From: Lelliottia wanjuensis
GTDB taxonomy: Bacteria; Pseudomonadota; Gammaproteobacteria; Enterobacterales; Enterobacteriaceae
Direction of reading: 5' to 3'
Assembly: GCF_030238365.1 (NCBI RefSeq)
Contig: NZ_JASSOT010000063.1
Coordinates: 409,840-473,839 of the forward strand
Length of the DNA: 64,000 nt
The notes beneath the pieces are model-generated. The model searched no databases, was not told the DNA's origin, and worked only from the letters and a program-made list of their open reading frames with translations. How positions within the stretch are numbered: the stretch's first letter is position 1; every line of letters begins with the position of its first letter. The translations under genes were made by a program, and so were the position numbers. Below, piece after piece: positions 51,451 to 61,991 of the stretch.

Positions 51451-52572
51451 TCAGGACTCCAGCGCGATGGCAACCTCGTAGCCATGGGACTTCAGCAGGG
51501 AGTGTTTTTTCGCTGCTTCGAGATCGTGGGCAACCATTTCAGAGACCATCTCCTGGAGAGTGATTTCCGGTTTCCAGCCCAGTTTTTCGTGCGCTTTGGT
51601 TGGGTCGCCGAGCAGGGTTTCCACTTCCGCAGGACGGAAGTAACGCGGGTCTACCTGAACGATCACATCGCCTGGTTTCACGCCTGGGGCATCGTGACCG
51701 GTGACAGACACCACCACGCCGCGCTCTTCAACGCCGGTGCCTTCGAAGCGCAGTTTGATACCCAGCTGTGCCGCCGCCATTTCGACGAACTGACGCACGG
51801 AGTACTGCACGCCGGTGGCAATCACGAAGTCTTCCGGGTTGTCCTGCTGCAGCATCATCCACTGCATTTTCACGTAGTCTTTTGCATGGCCCCAGTCACG
51901 CAGGGAGTCCATGTTGCCGAGGTGCAGGCAGGATTCCAGGCCCTGAGCGATGTTGGCGATCGCGCGGGTGATTTTGCGGGTGACGAAGGTTTCGCCACGA
52001 CGCGGGGACTCGTGGTTGAACAGGATGCCGTTACAGGCGTACATGCCGTAGGATTCGCGGTAGTTCACGGTGATCCAGTAGGCGTACAGTTTGGCGACCG
52101 CATACGGAGAGCGCGGGTAGAACGGCGTGGTCTCTTTCTGTGGGATTTCCTGCACCAGGCCGTACAGCTCAGAGGTAGATGCCTGGTAGAAACGGGTTTT
52201 CTTTTCCAGACCGAGGAAGCGAATGGCTTCCAGCAGGCGCAGGGTGCCCATGCCATCGACGTCTGCGGTGTATTCCGGGGATTCGAACGAGACTGCCACG
52301 TGGCTCATGGCGCCCAGGTTGTACACTTCATCCGGCTGCACTTCCTGCAGGATACGGGTCAGGTTGGAGCTGTCGGTCAGGTCGCCGTAGTGCAGATGGA
52401 ATTTCGGGTTTGCGGCATGCGGATCCTGATAGATGTGGTCCACACGCTCGGTGTTGAACGAAGAGGCACGACGTTTGATGCCGTGAACTTCGTAACCTTT
52501 TTCCAGCAGAAACTCCGCCAGATAAGAACCATCCTGCCCGGTAACGCCGGTGATGAGAGCGACTTTTGACAT
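51451..52572 (-). CDS. gmd: GDP-mannose 4,6-dehydratase Gmd
   Basis: First committed step to GDP-fucose. It has 373 residues: [20 protein letters not shown] at the N-terminus, ASTSELYG with the catalytic Thr/Ser and Glu, and [15 protein letters not shown] with the YxxxK pair. It lies 30 nt downstream of wcaF. In combination with cpsB, cpsG and fcl it gives the complete GDP-fucose route. Confidence 0.97.
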   Translation of the reverse strand: MSKVALITGVTGQDGSYLAEFLLEKGYEVHGIKRRASSFNTERVDHIYQDPHAANPKFHLHYGDLTDSSNLTRILQEVQPDEVYNLGAMSHVAVSFESPEYTADVDGMGTLRLLEAIRFLGLEKKTRFYQASTSELYGLVQEIPQKETTPFYPRSPYAVAKLYAYWITVNYRESYGMYACNGILFNHESPRRGETFVTRKITRAIANIAQGLESCLHLGNMDSLRDWGHAKDYVKMQWMMLQQDNPEDFVIATGVQYSVRQFVEMAAAQLGIKLRFEGTGVEERGVVVSVTGHDAPGVKPGDVIVQVDPRYFRPAEVETLLGDPTKAHEKLGWKPEITLQEMVSEMVAHDLEAAKKHSLLKSHGYEVAIALES

Positions 52573-52602
52573 GTTTATTTTCCTCTGTACTTATCTCAGA
52601 AA

Positions 52603-53151
52603 TTATTCAGTTTCAACGCGTTCGCGTATCACCACTGCGGGGTTGCCACGGCAAATCTTATTTGCCGGTAGCGATTTAAAAACGCTGCTGCGGGCACCAA
52701 TAACCGTGCCATCACCAACAGAAACGCCAGGCGCAACAAAGACATCTGTTGCCAGCCAGCATTTTTCACCAATCACAATTGGCGTGGCGTTAATATCAAA
52801 ATGCTGACTCATAAAATCGTGACTGCCGGTACACAAATAACACTTCTGCGACACCACAGAATGTGCACCGATGGTAATCTCGCCCAGGGTATATAACACT
52901 GCGTCATCGCCCACCCAGGCATAATCCCCGAGGGTTAATTTCCAGGGATAGGTAATTTTAACTGACGGGCGAATCACCACATTTTTGCCAATTTTTGCGC
53001 CAAATAAACGCAGCAAAAAGGCGCGCCAGCGATACAGCACCTGCGGAGACCAGGCAAATAATGTTGCCTGCACGGCCCACCACAGCTGCACCTTAATTCC
53101 ATTTCCACCGCGAAAACCTTTCGGGACGGTAAAACCACTGAGATCCTGCAT
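52603..53151 (-). CDS. wcaF: Colanic acid acetyltransferase WcaF
   Basis: Hexapeptide-repeat (LbH) O-acetyltransferase of 182 residues in the WcaF/putative colanic acid acetyltransferase family. Repeats are visible from GAKIGKNVVIRPSVKITYP to GVSVGDGTVIGARSSVFKSL. It is expected to acetylate fucose in the colanic acid unit. Confidence 0.94.
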   Translation of the reverse strand: MQDLSGFTVPKGFRGGNGIKVQLWWAVQATLFAWSPQVLYRWRAFLLRLFGAKIGKNVVIRPSVKITYPWKLTLGDYAWVGDDAVLYTLGEITIGAHSVVSQKCYLCTGSHDFMSQHFDINATPIVIGEKCWLATDVFVAPGVSVGDGTVIGARSSVFKSLPANKICRGNPAVVIRERVETE

Positions 53152-53166
53152 TACATATCCTTATAT

Positions 53167-53913
53167 TCAGGCTTTGTTATATAAGGCTTTCGTTTTGCCC
53201 GTCGTTCTCAGGCGCAATAAATAGGACAATTCCGCCCAGAAGCCCGGCACGCGTAATATATTGCGCTGCACTTTTTTGGCATCCTGGCATAATTCAAGAT
53301 TATTCGAGGTTGACACGCCGCCCATCGAGAATTCCGACACCAGCCCTTTAATCCGGCGGAACGGATAGCCTGATTTATACAGACTGGCGGCCAGGGCATA
53401 ATCGGATGACACTTTATATTGCAAATCGTAGGGATGTTTTTTCAGCCCTGCCGTCGGGAAGAAAATCGCCTGATGGCTGGCCGGTAAACTGTGGTAGATA
53501 TACCAGCCGCTTTTCGCGCTACGACGAATTTTATTGCCATCGCCGAAATCCAGCAGCGCATCGCCGATAAACATCGCGTCGTCTTTCTGGCGCGACAGCT
53601 GACGGGCAAACAGCGCCACGTCCTCATGAAACACATCGCCGGAATTCAGGAAGATTGCATAGCGCCCTTGCGCCATCTCGATGCCTTTGTTCATCGCATC
53701 GTAAATGCCTTTATCTTTCTCGCTGATGTAACGTAAGTTGAACTCACCGTTGAGTTTTTCCAGAAACTCTGCCGTGCCGTCGTTGGAGCCGCCGTCCACC
53801 ACAATCCATTCAAAAGTGAGGCTCGGATCGCGTGCCAGATTGCGCAGCGAGCGCCAGGTTTTTACCACCCCGTCGTGATTGCGAAAGGCGACAGTAATAA
53901 CGCTAAGAAACAT
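53167..53913 (-). CDS. wcaE: Colanic acid glycosyltransferase WcaE
   Basis: GT2 family glycosyltransferase of 248 residues: [20 protein letters not shown] opening, [13 protein letters not shown] nucleotide-binding loop, [10 protein letters not shown] in place of the usual DxD-type metal site, and [14 protein letters not shown]. It is assigned in E. coli to fucosyl transfer. Confidence 0.94.
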   Translation of the reverse strand: MFLSVITVAFRNHDGVVKTWRSLRNLARDPSLTFEWIVVDGGSNDGTAEFLEKLNGEFNLRYISEKDKGIYDAMNKGIEMAQGRYAIFLNSGDVFHEDVALFARQLSRQKDDAMFIGDALLDFGDGNKIRRSAKSGWYIYHSLPASHQAIFFPTAGLKKHPYDLQYKVSSDYALAASLYKSGYPFRRIKGLVSEFSMGGVSTSNNLELCQDAKKVQRNILRVPGFWAELSYLLRLRTTGKTKALYNKA

Positions 53914-53929
53914 AAATCACCTCATTTCG

Positions 53930-55150
53930 TCATACGTGCGTAATATTCAGCGCTTTGCGCAGAATAAACGGGCAGACAATTAAGAATGCATATTCCGGGC
54001 TAAATATTGACCCGGTAAAAAACAGCGACACCGGCGTAAAAAGATAAAGCTGAACACGATAATTCTGATTATCACCAAATGCGTTAATCATCATTTTGAA
54101 CACTTTAAGCAGGTACCAGGCTGTTAACAGCACCGCGAACCAGGAAAAGTAAATAATTAACAGATACAGACCATTGTCTATGGTTTTACCGACATCCGCA
54201 CCGTTAAAGATTCCGAATGATGCAACATATTCGTAAAGTGAGCCAAATCTGACGACGCCATCAATATGGGTTAAAGAATACCCAACCATCACCAGCGGGC
54301 CAATAATGCGATAATAAGATGACGACCCTTCCGTTCCTAAATCACCGAGACGGGTGGCGATGTAGGGGAAGGCAAAAACAATACCCACTAAAAATACGGT
54401 TAGCGAAATAATGGCTAAGGGTAGTTTTTTCTTAATCGCATCTTTATTCAGGTACTGAAAGGCCCATTCCAGCAGGTAAAACAAGATAAATGTCATTACC
54501 CCAGAGAAAGAACCTGACAGAACAATCCCTGCAAGAATCATAGCATCGGTCTTAGGCGTTTTGATACCAAACTGTTTGATGCTGAGCCAAATTGAGATTA
54601 GTGCCAGAGCAAAAAACGCCGGTTCAAAATAGAGCGCCGTGGTTCGTTTGCCGCCGAACTTAATGAAGTTCAGAACATAGCTATTACTGTAAATCAGATA
54701 TTTCGAAATCATCTCCATCAGGCTACTGCCGCCGGTCAAAATAATTTGCGCCATTTCCATCGCAGCCAGCATGACAATGAACGCAACGGCAATATAAAAG
54801 AACCTAAGGATTTTCCGATAATTGTGCGGAGAGATTGTTTTAAAGCGAATACTCCAGACCATGCCAATAATAATGACGATATAGACAAATAACATGGTGG
54901 AGGTGACGTACTTGCTGGCATCCAGCGACTGACCAAAAATGTAGTTAAATGCCGTTAAGCCAAAACCCAGCCCTAAGGCAATCATCAGCTTCTTAACGCT
55001 AATCTTCTCGACATACAACAGCAGCAACAGCGGTAAGAAGGTGACGATGGTAATCGGGAAGCTTTCGCCCAGTTGGGCAATTTTGACGTTAACCAGCAGA
55101 TAGATCAGCGGCAGCAGCAGGTAACTACAGATTCTGATAGAACGAGACAT
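53930..55150 (-). CDS. wcaD: Colanic acid polymerase WcaD
   Basis: Wzy-type polymerase of 406 residues with about 11 membrane segments and a conserved loop (FIKFGGKRTTALYFEPAFF). It is the polymerase of the colanic acid system. The start at MSRSIRICSYLLLPL has GGAGGAGT immediately upstream and overlaps the 3' end of wcaC by 26 nt. Its composition is somewhat less GC-rich than its neighbours, which is usual for Wzy genes. Confidence 0.94.
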   Translation of the reverse strand: MSRSIRICSYLLLPLIYLLVNVKIAQLGESFPITIVTFLPLLLLLYVEKISVKKLMIALGLGFGLTAFNYIFGQSLDASKYVTSTMLFVYIVIIIGMVWSIRFKTISPHNYRKILRFFYIAVAFIVMLAAMEMAQIILTGGSSLMEMISKYLIYSNSYVLNFIKFGGKRTTALYFEPAFFALALISIWLSIKQFGIKTPKTDAMILAGIVLSGSFSGVMTFILFYLLEWAFQYLNKDAIKKKLPLAIISLTVFLVGIVFAFPYIATRLGDLGTEGSSSYYRIIGPLVMVGYSLTHIDGVVRFGSLYEYVASFGIFNGADVGKTIDNGLYLLIIYFSWFAVLLTAWYLLKVFKMMINAFGDNQNYRVQLYLFTPVSLFFTGSIFSPEYAFLIVCPFILRKALNITHV

Positions 55151-56342
55151 ACTCCTCCAGCATCTGTTCACCGCTGTAGGCCTTGCGGCTGCGGTTGCGG
55201 AACGATTCCAGGCTGGTGTTAAAAACAGCCTGCGCGATCTCGGCTTTTGGCCGTTGCACCAGCGGCAGCACCTCGTGCTCGCTGAAGGTTTTCCCGCCGG
55301 ATTTTTCCAGCACTTCGCGCGCGGCGTCGCTGTGGGTGGCGATCACTGGCACGCCGATGGAGAGCGCTTCGCACAAAATCAGCGGATAGTTATCCACCCG
55401 CGAGCTGAACACCAGCCCGTCCATGCCGTTCAGGGCGCTCATCAGCTTGCGTTTGTCGGTTTCGAAGCCGTGGTTAATCACGTTCGGCCCTTCAAACGGC
55501 GAGAACTTGCCGAAGGTGTGCAGCTCGATTTTGTCGCCCAGCGCCATCATGTCGCGCACCAGCTGCTGATTGGTTTTGCCGTCATAGCGCAGGTCGTGAG
55601 CGACCACCGCGATTTTCGGTTTACCCGGCGTGACGGCCACCGGCGTCAGTTCCGCCAGAATCTCTTCCGTCGCCACATCGATCCCGTTATTGATAATTTT
55701 GCAGCGGCCCGCGCCGTAAAGACTGTTAAACGCGTCCGCCACGTGCTGGCTCGGGGAGATAAAGTGGCAGCCCAGCGCCAGCATGTCGCGGAACAGCTGA
55801 CGTTTTCCCGCCACCAGCTGATGGGCGCGATCCACTTTCACCGGCGGATAGTTGGCGAGCGTCGGACATTTCTGGCAGTTCGTTTTCCAGCCTTCACAGC
55901 CGTCGGTGAAGGCGCAGCGTCCGGTGACGCTCCAGTGATCGTGCAACGTCCAGACAAAGGTGGTGTCCGGCTTATGCGCCAGCACGTTTTCACAGAAGGC
56001 GACCACCTCTTCCAGTTTCAGCCAGTAGCTGTGCAGAACGTGGAAATGGAGAACCACCGGCCCTTCGCTCCGCGTCACGGTGCGGTACAGGTTATTAAGA
56101 TTGCCAAACAGATCGCGGTTGAACAGACGGAACAGCGCGATGTTGGCAATCGAGGTCAGACGCGGGGTCTGCTTGAGAACGTGCGGGTAGTTATCGTGGC
56201 TGACACTTTTCTTGCCGCCCTTGCCGTAACCGTACACAAAGCGGGACTGAAGCCCTTTTTGCAGCGCGCGTTGATGCAGATCCAGCGCCACACCGGCCGC
56301 CCCGCCCTCTGCGAGACGGACGTTAAATTGCAGAATATTCAT
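55125..56342 (-). CDS. wcaC: Colanic acid glycosyltransferase WcaC
   Basis: GT4 (GT-B) family protein of 405 residues. It opens MNILQFNVRLAEGGAAGVAL, with a Cys-rich segment CAFTDGCEGWKTNCQKCPTL, as in E. coli, that could bind zinc, and the late DNYPLILCEALSIGVPVIAT catalytic region. It is assigned as a galactosyltransferase. It overlaps wcaB by 4 bp. Confidence 0.95.
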   Translation of the reverse strand: MNILQFNVRLAEGGAAGVALDLHQRALQKGLQSRFVYGYGKGGKKSVSHDNYPHVLKQTPRLTSIANIALFRLFNRDLFGNLNNLYRTVTRSEGPVVLHFHVLHSYWLKLEEVVAFCENVLAHKPDTTFVWTLHDHWSVTGRCAFTDGCEGWKTNCQKCPTLANYPPVKVDRAHQLVAGKRQLFRDMLALGCHFISPSQHVADAFNSLYGAGRCKIINNGIDVATEEILAELTPVAVTPGKPKIAVVAHDLRYDGKTNQQLVRDMMALGDKIELHTFGKFSPFEGPNVINHGFETDKRKLMSALNGMDGLVFSSRVDNYPLILCEALSIGVPVIATHSDAAREVLEKSGGKTFSEHEVLPLVQRPKAEIAQAVFNTSLESFRNRSRKAYSGEQMLEEYVSFYQNL

Positions 56343-56830
56343 TTGATGACCTTCACACGGGCTTTTTCACCGACCACCAGGGCGTTATCCGGGATGCTGT
56401 CCAACACCACGCTGCCCGCGCCGATGGTGACGTTATTGCCGACGGTAATATCGCCAATCATCACCACGTTCGCGCCGAGCTCGACGTTGTTGCCAATCAC
56501 CGGGCAGGCCAGACTTTCCGGGCCGCGGTTGCCGAGGGTGACGCCGTGGCGAATAGTGAAATCGTCACCCGCGACGACGAATTTATTGATCACGATCGCG
56601 TAGCCGTGGTGAATGGTGAAACGGCGTCCGATGGTCGCCGCCGCCTGGATTTCGTAGCCAAACAGGCACTCGGTGATGATGCGGTACAGCACCAGAACCG
56701 GTGCCGCCCAGAGATTATTGAGCACATTCTTTTTGCGCCAGACGGAGCAGAAATGCGCGACCCGGTAGGCCAGAACCATGCAGCACGGGCGAAGGCTCCA
56801 GCTGTTCGCGCGGCAATCTTCCAGAATCAT
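56339..56830 (-). CDS. wcaB: Colanic acid acetyltransferase WcaB
   Basis: Serine acetyltransferase-like LbH protein of 163 residues. Hexapeptide repeats occur in IGRRFTIHHGYAIVINKFVV and VIGNNVELGANVVMIGDITV, with the HGVTLGN loop. It is proposed to O-acetylate a colanic acid sugar. It overlaps wcaC (4 bp) and shares one base with wcaA. Confidence 0.94.
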   Translation of the reverse strand: MILEDCRANSWSLRPCCMVLAYRVAHFCSVWRKKNVLNNLWAAPVLVLYRIITECLFGYEIQAAATIGRRFTIHHGYAIVINKFVVAGDDFTIRHGVTLGNRGPESLACPVIGNNVELGANVVMIGDITVGNNVTIGAGSVVLDSIPDNALVVGEKARVKVIK

Positions 56831-57672
56831 TATTTCCCCCGAAGCCCGTCAGCCAGACGCTTGGTGTTGCGCACGGAAAAGAGCGTCAGCAGCGTGCGCC
56901 AGTTCATGCGCTTATTGCGGATCTGATACAGGGTAAACAGCTGATACTTTCGGCTGGCGCGGTCGAATTTGTCTTTGTGTTTGCGGTAAAAGTGGAAATA
57001 GCCGGAGAATTTTTTCGGCGACGAGGTGATCTGCATTTCGCCATGATTGATGTGCAGGATCTGCGTGGCGTCATCCACTTTCCACGGCTCACCGTACTCC
57101 ATCACCATGCGCAGGAAGATGTCGTAGTCCTGCGCCGCTTTCAGTTCTGTATCGAACAGGCACTCTTTGAAGCGCCACGCCCAGGTAAAGACCTGGTTGC
57201 CGATGATATTGCGCTTGAAAAACAGACGGCGCGAGTACGGCGATTTCGGGTACAGCGGCAGGCTGGCCGGTTGCGAATAGACTTCGCCCTGGCAGACATA
57301 GTCGTTGGCGTACAGAAACGCGTGGGTCACCAACTGCTGTTTGTGCGACAGGAAGATCGACAGACGGTTGGGCGTCCATTCATCATCGTCATCGATGCCG
57401 GTCAGAAACTCCCCTTTGGCCTGCAAAATCGCCTGATTGCGCACCGCGCAGGCCCCGGAGTTGATGGCGTTATGGGTGTACATCACGCGCGGGTCGTTCA
57501 GCTCGGTAACGAATTTTTGCAGCTGCTCGTAAGAGGAGGAGCAGTCGTCGACGATGATCAATTCCCAGTGGTCGTAGTCCTGACGTAAAACCGATTTAAT
57601 CGCGCGGATCGCCAGCTGCTGGCGATTCCAGGTCGGCATATAGATGGAGATCAAAGGGCGTGGTGTTGTCAT
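56830..57672 (-). CDS. wcaA: Colanic acid glycosyltransferase WcaA
   Basis: GT2 family protein of 280 residues: PLISIYMPTWNRQQLAIRAI, the LIIVDDCSSS loop, the metal-binding GIDDDDEWTPNRL, and KAAQDYDIFLRM. In E. coli it is assigned to glucuronosyl transfer. The start is at MTTPRPLIS, with GGGGAATAA upstream; ten earlier in-frame codons are rejected because they lie in the spacer near the palindromic repeat. Confidence 0.95.
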   Translation of the reverse strand: MTTPRPLISIYMPTWNRQQLAIRAIKSVLRQDYDHWELIIVDDCSSSYEQLQKFVTELNDPRVMYTHNAINSGACAVRNQAILQAKGEFLTGIDDDDEWTPNRLSIFLSHKQQLVTHAFLYANDYVCQGEVYSQPASLPLYPKSPYSRRLFFKRNIIGNQVFTWAWRFKECLFDTELKAAQDYDIFLRMVMEYGEPWKVDDATQILHINHGEMQITSSPKKFSGYFHFYRKHKDKFDRASRKYQLFTLYQIRNKRMNWRTLLTLFSVRNTKRLADGLRGK

Positions 57673-57695
57673 TTTATTCCCCGGATGGCTTGTTG

Positions 57696-57770
57696 CCCTC
57701 ACCCCGGCCCTCTCCCACGGGAGAGGGGGATTGAGTTCCCTCTCCCTCTGGGAGAGGGTTAGGGTGAGGG
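57696..57770. repeat. GC-rich double-hairpin palindrome, copy C
   Basis: A 75-bp shorter copy in the wzc-wcaA junction. It has CCCTCACCCCGGCCCTCTCCC at one end and its inverted counterpart (GGGAGAGGG, TTA, GGGTGAGGG) at the other, in the same orientation as copy A. The spacer between the hairpins is only about ten bases. Confidence 0.93.
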
Positions 57771-57777
57771 AAAACGA

Positions 57778-59940
57778 TTATTTACTGTCAGACTTATATT
57801 CGTACTCGTAATACCCGTAATCCTGGTATCCGGTCGCGCGGCGGAAGATGGAGTTCAGAATCACCCCTTTCACCTCGATGCCGTTCTGCTCGAAGCGGCT
57901 CAGGCTGGTTTCCACCTCTTTCAGGGTGTTCACCGCGTAGCGCGCCACCATCAGCGTGGTCCCGGCGTGGCGACCGACTATCGCGGCATCCGTCACAGCC
58001 AGAATTGGCGGGGTATCGATCAGCACCAGGTCGTAGTGTTCGCTCGCCCATTTCACCAGCTGAGTGAAACGCTCGCTCATCAGCAGTTCGGACGGGTTCG
58101 GCGGCACCTGACCGCGCGGGACGAGGTCGAAGTTGGTGATCGACGTCGGCTTAGCGCTCTGGCTGATCTCCCCTTTCCCGAGCAGGATTTCCGACAGGCC
58201 GTTGACGTTGTTGGTGCCAAGCAGCTCGTGGGTATAGCCTTTACGCATATCGCAGTCGATCAGCAGCACGCGCTTGTTGGTCTGGCTGATCACCGCCGCG
58301 AGGTTGGCACAGACGAAGGTTTTCCCGATTGACGGGCTGACCCCGGTGAGCATCAGGACGTTGTTTTTCGCCTGCATCATGGCGAAGTGCAGGCTGGTAC
58401 GCAGGCTGCGCACCGCTTCAATCGCCAGATCCGTTGGGTTACCCACCGCCAGCAGCTGGCTCTGTTTGTAGCGTTTGATCCCTTTGACCGTTTTGACGCT
58501 ATCGCGCGATTTCTGCCATTCCGACAGCGGAATACTGGCGTACACGCTGATACCGTTCTCTTCCAGCACCTGCGGGCTTTCGATACCGCGGTTGAACAGG
58601 GAGCGCAGCAGCACGCCAACGATAGAGAGCATCAGACCGAGAATAATGCTGCCGAGAATAATCAGCGCTTTCTTCGGTTTCAGCACGCCGGGCTGAGTGA
58701 TGGCCGGGTCAACGATACGCACGTCGCCGACGGTACTGGCTTCGGTGATTTTCAGCTCCTGCTGTTTGTTCAGCAGTTGCATATACACCTGCTGGCCGGA
58801 CTCCACATCGCGCGTCAGACGCACAATTTCCTGCTGAGTTTTCGGCATCGCCGTCACGCGGTTGTTGAGTTTGGATTTCTCATCTTCCAGCGCCTGGCGT
58901 TTCTCCAGCAGCGTGCGGTACGCCGGGTGGCGTTTGGTGTAGAGCTTGGAAATTTCCGCTTCTTTAAAGGTCAGTTCGTTCAGCTGCGCGTCGATGTTGA
59001 CCATCGAGTCGAGCACCGATTTGGCCTCCAGCGGCAGATCGACGGAGTCTTTCTGCTGGCGATAGGCGTTAAGCTTGTTTTCCGCATCGTCCAGTCGGGT
59101 GCGCACTTCCGGCAGCTGTCTGGCGAGGAACGCGAGGCTTTTCGCCGCCTCTTCCGATTTACGCTCCACGTTCTGCTCAAGGTAGTTGCGGGTGATGCTG
59201 TTCAGAACGTTGCGGATCATCTCCTTATCTTCACCGGTAAAGCTCAGGCTCAGCACGCCCGTATCTTTGCCGTTCTCGGTGACGGTCAGGTTGTTTTGCA
59301 GGTTGTTGATCATCCCGAGCGTCGAAAATTTGCTGACGGTAAACTCCCCGCCGTCCGCCGCCTGAATGGCGCTGACCATCATGCTGACGCCGTTTTTGGA
59401 AAGCATCTGCCCCACTTCACCGCGGGCGCTAAAACCGGCATCGCTTTTCAGTTCATACTGCTTAGGGCTGAGCACGGTCAGAGTGAAAACCTGATCCGCC
59501 GTGCCTTTTGGCAGGGTAAAGCTGGTGACTTTGACGGTGTCGTTTTGACGGCCCATCAGACGGTCCCAACCCGCGCCAAACACCGGGAAGGTGTTTTTGG
59601 TGACGGCGATGTCGAGATCGAGATCGTCCACGGTTTTACCGAGCACCATGCGCGACTGGATCAGCTGGATTTCCGCATCCGACGCCGGGGGCTTATTCGC
59701 CAGCGCCGAGCCGATGTCCTGCACCAGTGAATTGCCGGAGTTCTGCTCGATTTGCACCAGCGCATCGGCGCTATAGATAGGCGTGGCGAACAGGGTGTAG
59801 ATCACCGCGGCGAGAGCAAAAACCGCCGTAATGCCCAGCACCCACCAGCGCGCCTCGACAATCGTCCCGACCAGACGACCAATATCAATTTCATCACTGC
59901 CCGAGATCGGGGCGGCAGAAGGTTTTGTTTTTTCTGTCAT
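57778..59940 (-). CDS. wzc: Tyrosine autokinase Wzc
   Basis: Polysaccharide co-polymerase (PCP-2a) with a cytoplasmic BY-kinase, required for assembly and export of colanic acid. It has 720 residues, exactly the E. coli length: a membrane helix near 30-50, a large periplasmic coiled-coil domain, a second helix near 430-450, then the kinase with Walker A GVSPSIGKT and Walker A' LLIDCDMRKGY. The C-terminal tyrosine cluster is Y705, Y708, Y710, Y711, Y713 and Y715. The start is at MTEKTKPSAAP, with AGGGATAAC upstream. Confidence 0.97.
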   Translation of the reverse strand: MTEKTKPSAAPISGSDEIDIGRLVGTIVEARWWVLGITAVFALAAVIYTLFATPIYSADALVQIEQNSGNSLVQDIGSALANKPPASDAEIQLIQSRMVLGKTVDDLDLDIAVTKNTFPVFGAGWDRLMGRQNDTVKVTSFTLPKGTADQVFTLTVLSPKQYELKSDAGFSARGEVGQMLSKNGVSMMVSAIQAADGGEFTVSKFSTLGMINNLQNNLTVTENGKDTGVLSLSFTGEDKEMIRNVLNSITRNYLEQNVERKSEEAAKSLAFLARQLPEVRTRLDDAENKLNAYRQQKDSVDLPLEAKSVLDSMVNIDAQLNELTFKEAEISKLYTKRHPAYRTLLEKRQALEDEKSKLNNRVTAMPKTQQEIVRLTRDVESGQQVYMQLLNKQQELKITEASTVGDVRIVDPAITQPGVLKPKKALIILGSIILGLMLSIVGVLLRSLFNRGIESPQVLEENGISVYASIPLSEWQKSRDSVKTVKGIKRYKQSQLLAVGNPTDLAIEAVRSLRTSLHFAMMQAKNNVLMLTGVSPSIGKTFVCANLAAVISQTNKRVLLIDCDMRKGYTHELLGTNNVNGLSEILLGKGEISQSAKPTSITNFDLVPRGQVPPNPSELLMSERFTQLVKWASEHYDLVLIDTPPILAVTDAAIVGRHAGTTLMVARYAVNTLKEVETSLSRFEQNGIEVKGVILNSIFRRATGYQDYGYYEYEYKSDSK

Positions 59941-59942
59941 TG

Positions 59943-60386
59943 TTATCCCTGCTGAACTTTCAGTGCCTGCGCCCACTGTTGGGCAGACTGGTCTAGTAAG
60001 GTATAAACCGCCTCAAATGCCTCACGGCTCTTGCGATACGGATCGGGAATTTCACGTTCGCTGTCCCAGTGACCAAACAGCATCACTTTCCCGCGCATCT
60101 CCGGCGCGATTTCGCACAGCGCGTTGATGTGACGTTTTTCCATCGCCAGGATCAGGTCGTATTCCCGGCACATCCGGCCAGAGACCTGGCGGGCAAAATG
60201 CCCGGCCAGAGAGAGGTTGTGCTCCTTTGCCACGCTCGTTGCGCGCTCATCCGCCCCTTTACCCACCAGCGCTCCCAGCCCTGCGGAGTCAACGATAAGG
60301 TCGGGCTGATACGCTCTCAGCAACCGTTCAGCCGTGGGGGAACGGCAAATGTTCCCCACGCACACCACCAGAATTTTGTTAAACAT
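59943..60386 (-). CDS. wzb: Low molecular weight protein-tyrosine phosphatase Wzb
   Basis: Dephosphorylates Wzc. It has 147 residues with the P-loop CVGNICRS (C9, R15) and the general acid D115 in IPDPYRKS, all as in E. coli Wzb. It lies 6 nt after wza and 2 nt before the wzc start. Confidence 0.97.
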   Translation of the reverse strand: MFNKILVVCVGNICRSPTAERLLRAYQPDLIVDSAGLGALVGKGADERATSVAKEHNLSLAGHFARQVSGRMCREYDLILAMEKRHINALCEIAPEMRGKVMLFGHWDSEREIPDPYRKSREAFEAVYTLLDQSAQQWAQALKVQQG

Positions 60387-60392
60387 CGCGGG

Positions 60393-61532
60393 TTACCAGG
60401 TATGAATGTCGCGCGCCGTGTCCGTCATGTAGCGAACGCCACTGATGGTTGGCAGCAACTGGTTGATCAGACGGTTCCAGCGTGTGACTGGGGCGGTAGT
60501 GACGTAGACCACATCGTATGGCTGGAGACGGAACTCGGTCGCCATGACCAGAGAGGTCGCATCGGACATATCCAGCTGGTAGATGTTAGCAATCTTGCCT
60601 TTCGCGCTGCCCTCGCCTTTCAGCGGACGGATCACGAAGATGCCGCTGGCGTTCGACGCCGTCAGGTCCAGACCTTCCGCATTGCCCAGCGCTTCGGTCA
60701 GGGTCATGCCGCTGAAGTCCATCTTGAGCGTGCTCTGTTTTTTCACTTCGCCCATCACGAACACTTTCAGATCGTCATTGCGTGGGACAAACAGAATGTC
60801 GCCCGGATAGAGCAGACGGTTCTGGCTCAAATCGCCGTTCTGCATCAGCGCCTGGAGCGAGATGCGCTCCTCTTTACCGTTGTGCGTCAGCACCACGTTG
60901 CGCCAGTCGGCCGCGTCCGTTAAGCCGCCCGCGGTGTTGATGGCGTCGAGAATGGTCAGCGGCACGTTGGTGATCGCCTGCTGGCCCGACTTATTCACCT
61001 GGCCGGAGACGTAGGCTTTCTGCGAGCGGAATGCGGCGATATTAACGTCCACCTGCGGATCAGCGATGTACTGCGCTAAGCGGCCGGTAATATCACTACG
61101 AATTTCTGCGAGGGTTTTGCCCACCACGTGGACTTTGCCGATGTAGGGATAGAACATGGTGCCATCGGGCTGCACCCAGTTACCGGTGTCGCTGGAGCTA
61201 CGATATTGCCCGGCAGGGGTGGTGAGTTCCGGGTGATCCCAGACGGTGACGCTGACGACGTCGCCCGGCCCCACGCGGTATTCATAGGAGGCAATCTCCT
61301 GGTCCAGAGACATATTCGGCTGCGCCACATTCGGGCGCGGACGTAATTGCTCGACGATGCGCGGTGTTAATGGGTAAACATTCACCATTTTGTCGAGATC
61401 AAAATCAGCATCCTGTTGCTTGATCACATCCTTGCCCATTGTCGACATATTGCTGCCGGGAAAGACCGTACAACCACTCATCAAGGTCACAGACACCAAT
61501 AATGGCATCAATTTCATTTTGGATTTCATCAT
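60393..61532 (-). CDS. wza: Outer-membrane polysaccharide export lipoprotein Wza
   Basis: An octameric outer-membrane translocon of 379 residues, the E. coli length. It has a lipoprotein signal with lipobox LMSGC (lipidated C21), then the poly-export domain ([20 protein letters not shown]), SLBB domains around [20 protein letters not shown] and [19 protein letters not shown], and a C-terminal amphipathic helix ([16 protein letters not shown]) forming the outer-membrane barrel. It is the first gene of the cps operon behind a long leader. Confidence 0.97.
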   Translation of the reverse strand: MMKSKMKLMPLLVSVTLMSGCTVFPGSNMSTMGKDVIKQQDADFDLDKMVNVYPLTPRIVEQLRPRPNVAQPNMSLDQEIASYEYRVGPGDVVSVTVWDHPELTTPAGQYRSSSDTGNWVQPDGTMFYPYIGKVHVVGKTLAEIRSDITGRLAQYIADPQVDVNIAAFRSQKAYVSGQVNKSGQQAITNVPLTILDAINTAGGLTDAADWRNVVLTHNGKEERISLQALMQNGDLSQNRLLYPGDILFVPRNDDLKVFVMGEVKKQSTLKMDFSGMTLTEALGNAEGLDLTASNASGIFVIRPLKGEGSAKGKIANIYQLDMSDATSLVMATEFRLQPYDVVYVTTAPVTRWNRLINQLLPTISGVRYMTDTARDIHTW

Positions 61533-61710
61533 TGATTATTTATCACTTTGGCAGAGTAATTATCCTGTGCAATTTAAATAAACGCGGATTGTTTGGACAA
61601 TCAGAATGCAGTTAATAAAAAAGAAATATAACTGGCATCAGTCCTAAAAAACGCTTATTCATCCATTGGCTATTGACAGAATAATCGAGGCTGATTCACA
61701 CGCTTTCAGG

Positions 61711-61748
61711 CACGCTACCGCCCTTGGCTTTCAGTCACCAATCCACTG
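61711..61748 (-). promoter_or_regulatory. JUMPstart-like element with ops site (colanic acid operon)
   Basis: On the minus strand it begins CAGTGGATTGG and ends in a perfect ops sequence GGCGGTAGCGTG (61711-61722). The central part is diverged from the O-antigen JUMPstart (GTGACTGAAAGCCAAG in place of GTAGCTGTTAAGCCAG). It lies about 180 nt upstream of the wza start, in the transcribed leader, consistent with RfaH control of the 22-kb operon. Confidence 0.93.
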
Positions 61749-61991
61749 ACGAAACAATGCGTTATGGATAGACACCCTCTTAGATAAGTCTTATGGGATA
61801 AATATATCCGGCATTTTCAATGCCTGAGCGGTAATGAATGACCGCTCTTAAGACCGTCACATAAATAGCAGCAAGAAGATTTAACATTTGATGCCTGGAG
61901 AATTGTTGCAGCTAACCTAATAGCAGGCAAGGAGACAACCGTCCTAATATTGGTTTTTAAGAATAATATTAAGCGCAAAGTTTTATGGTTT

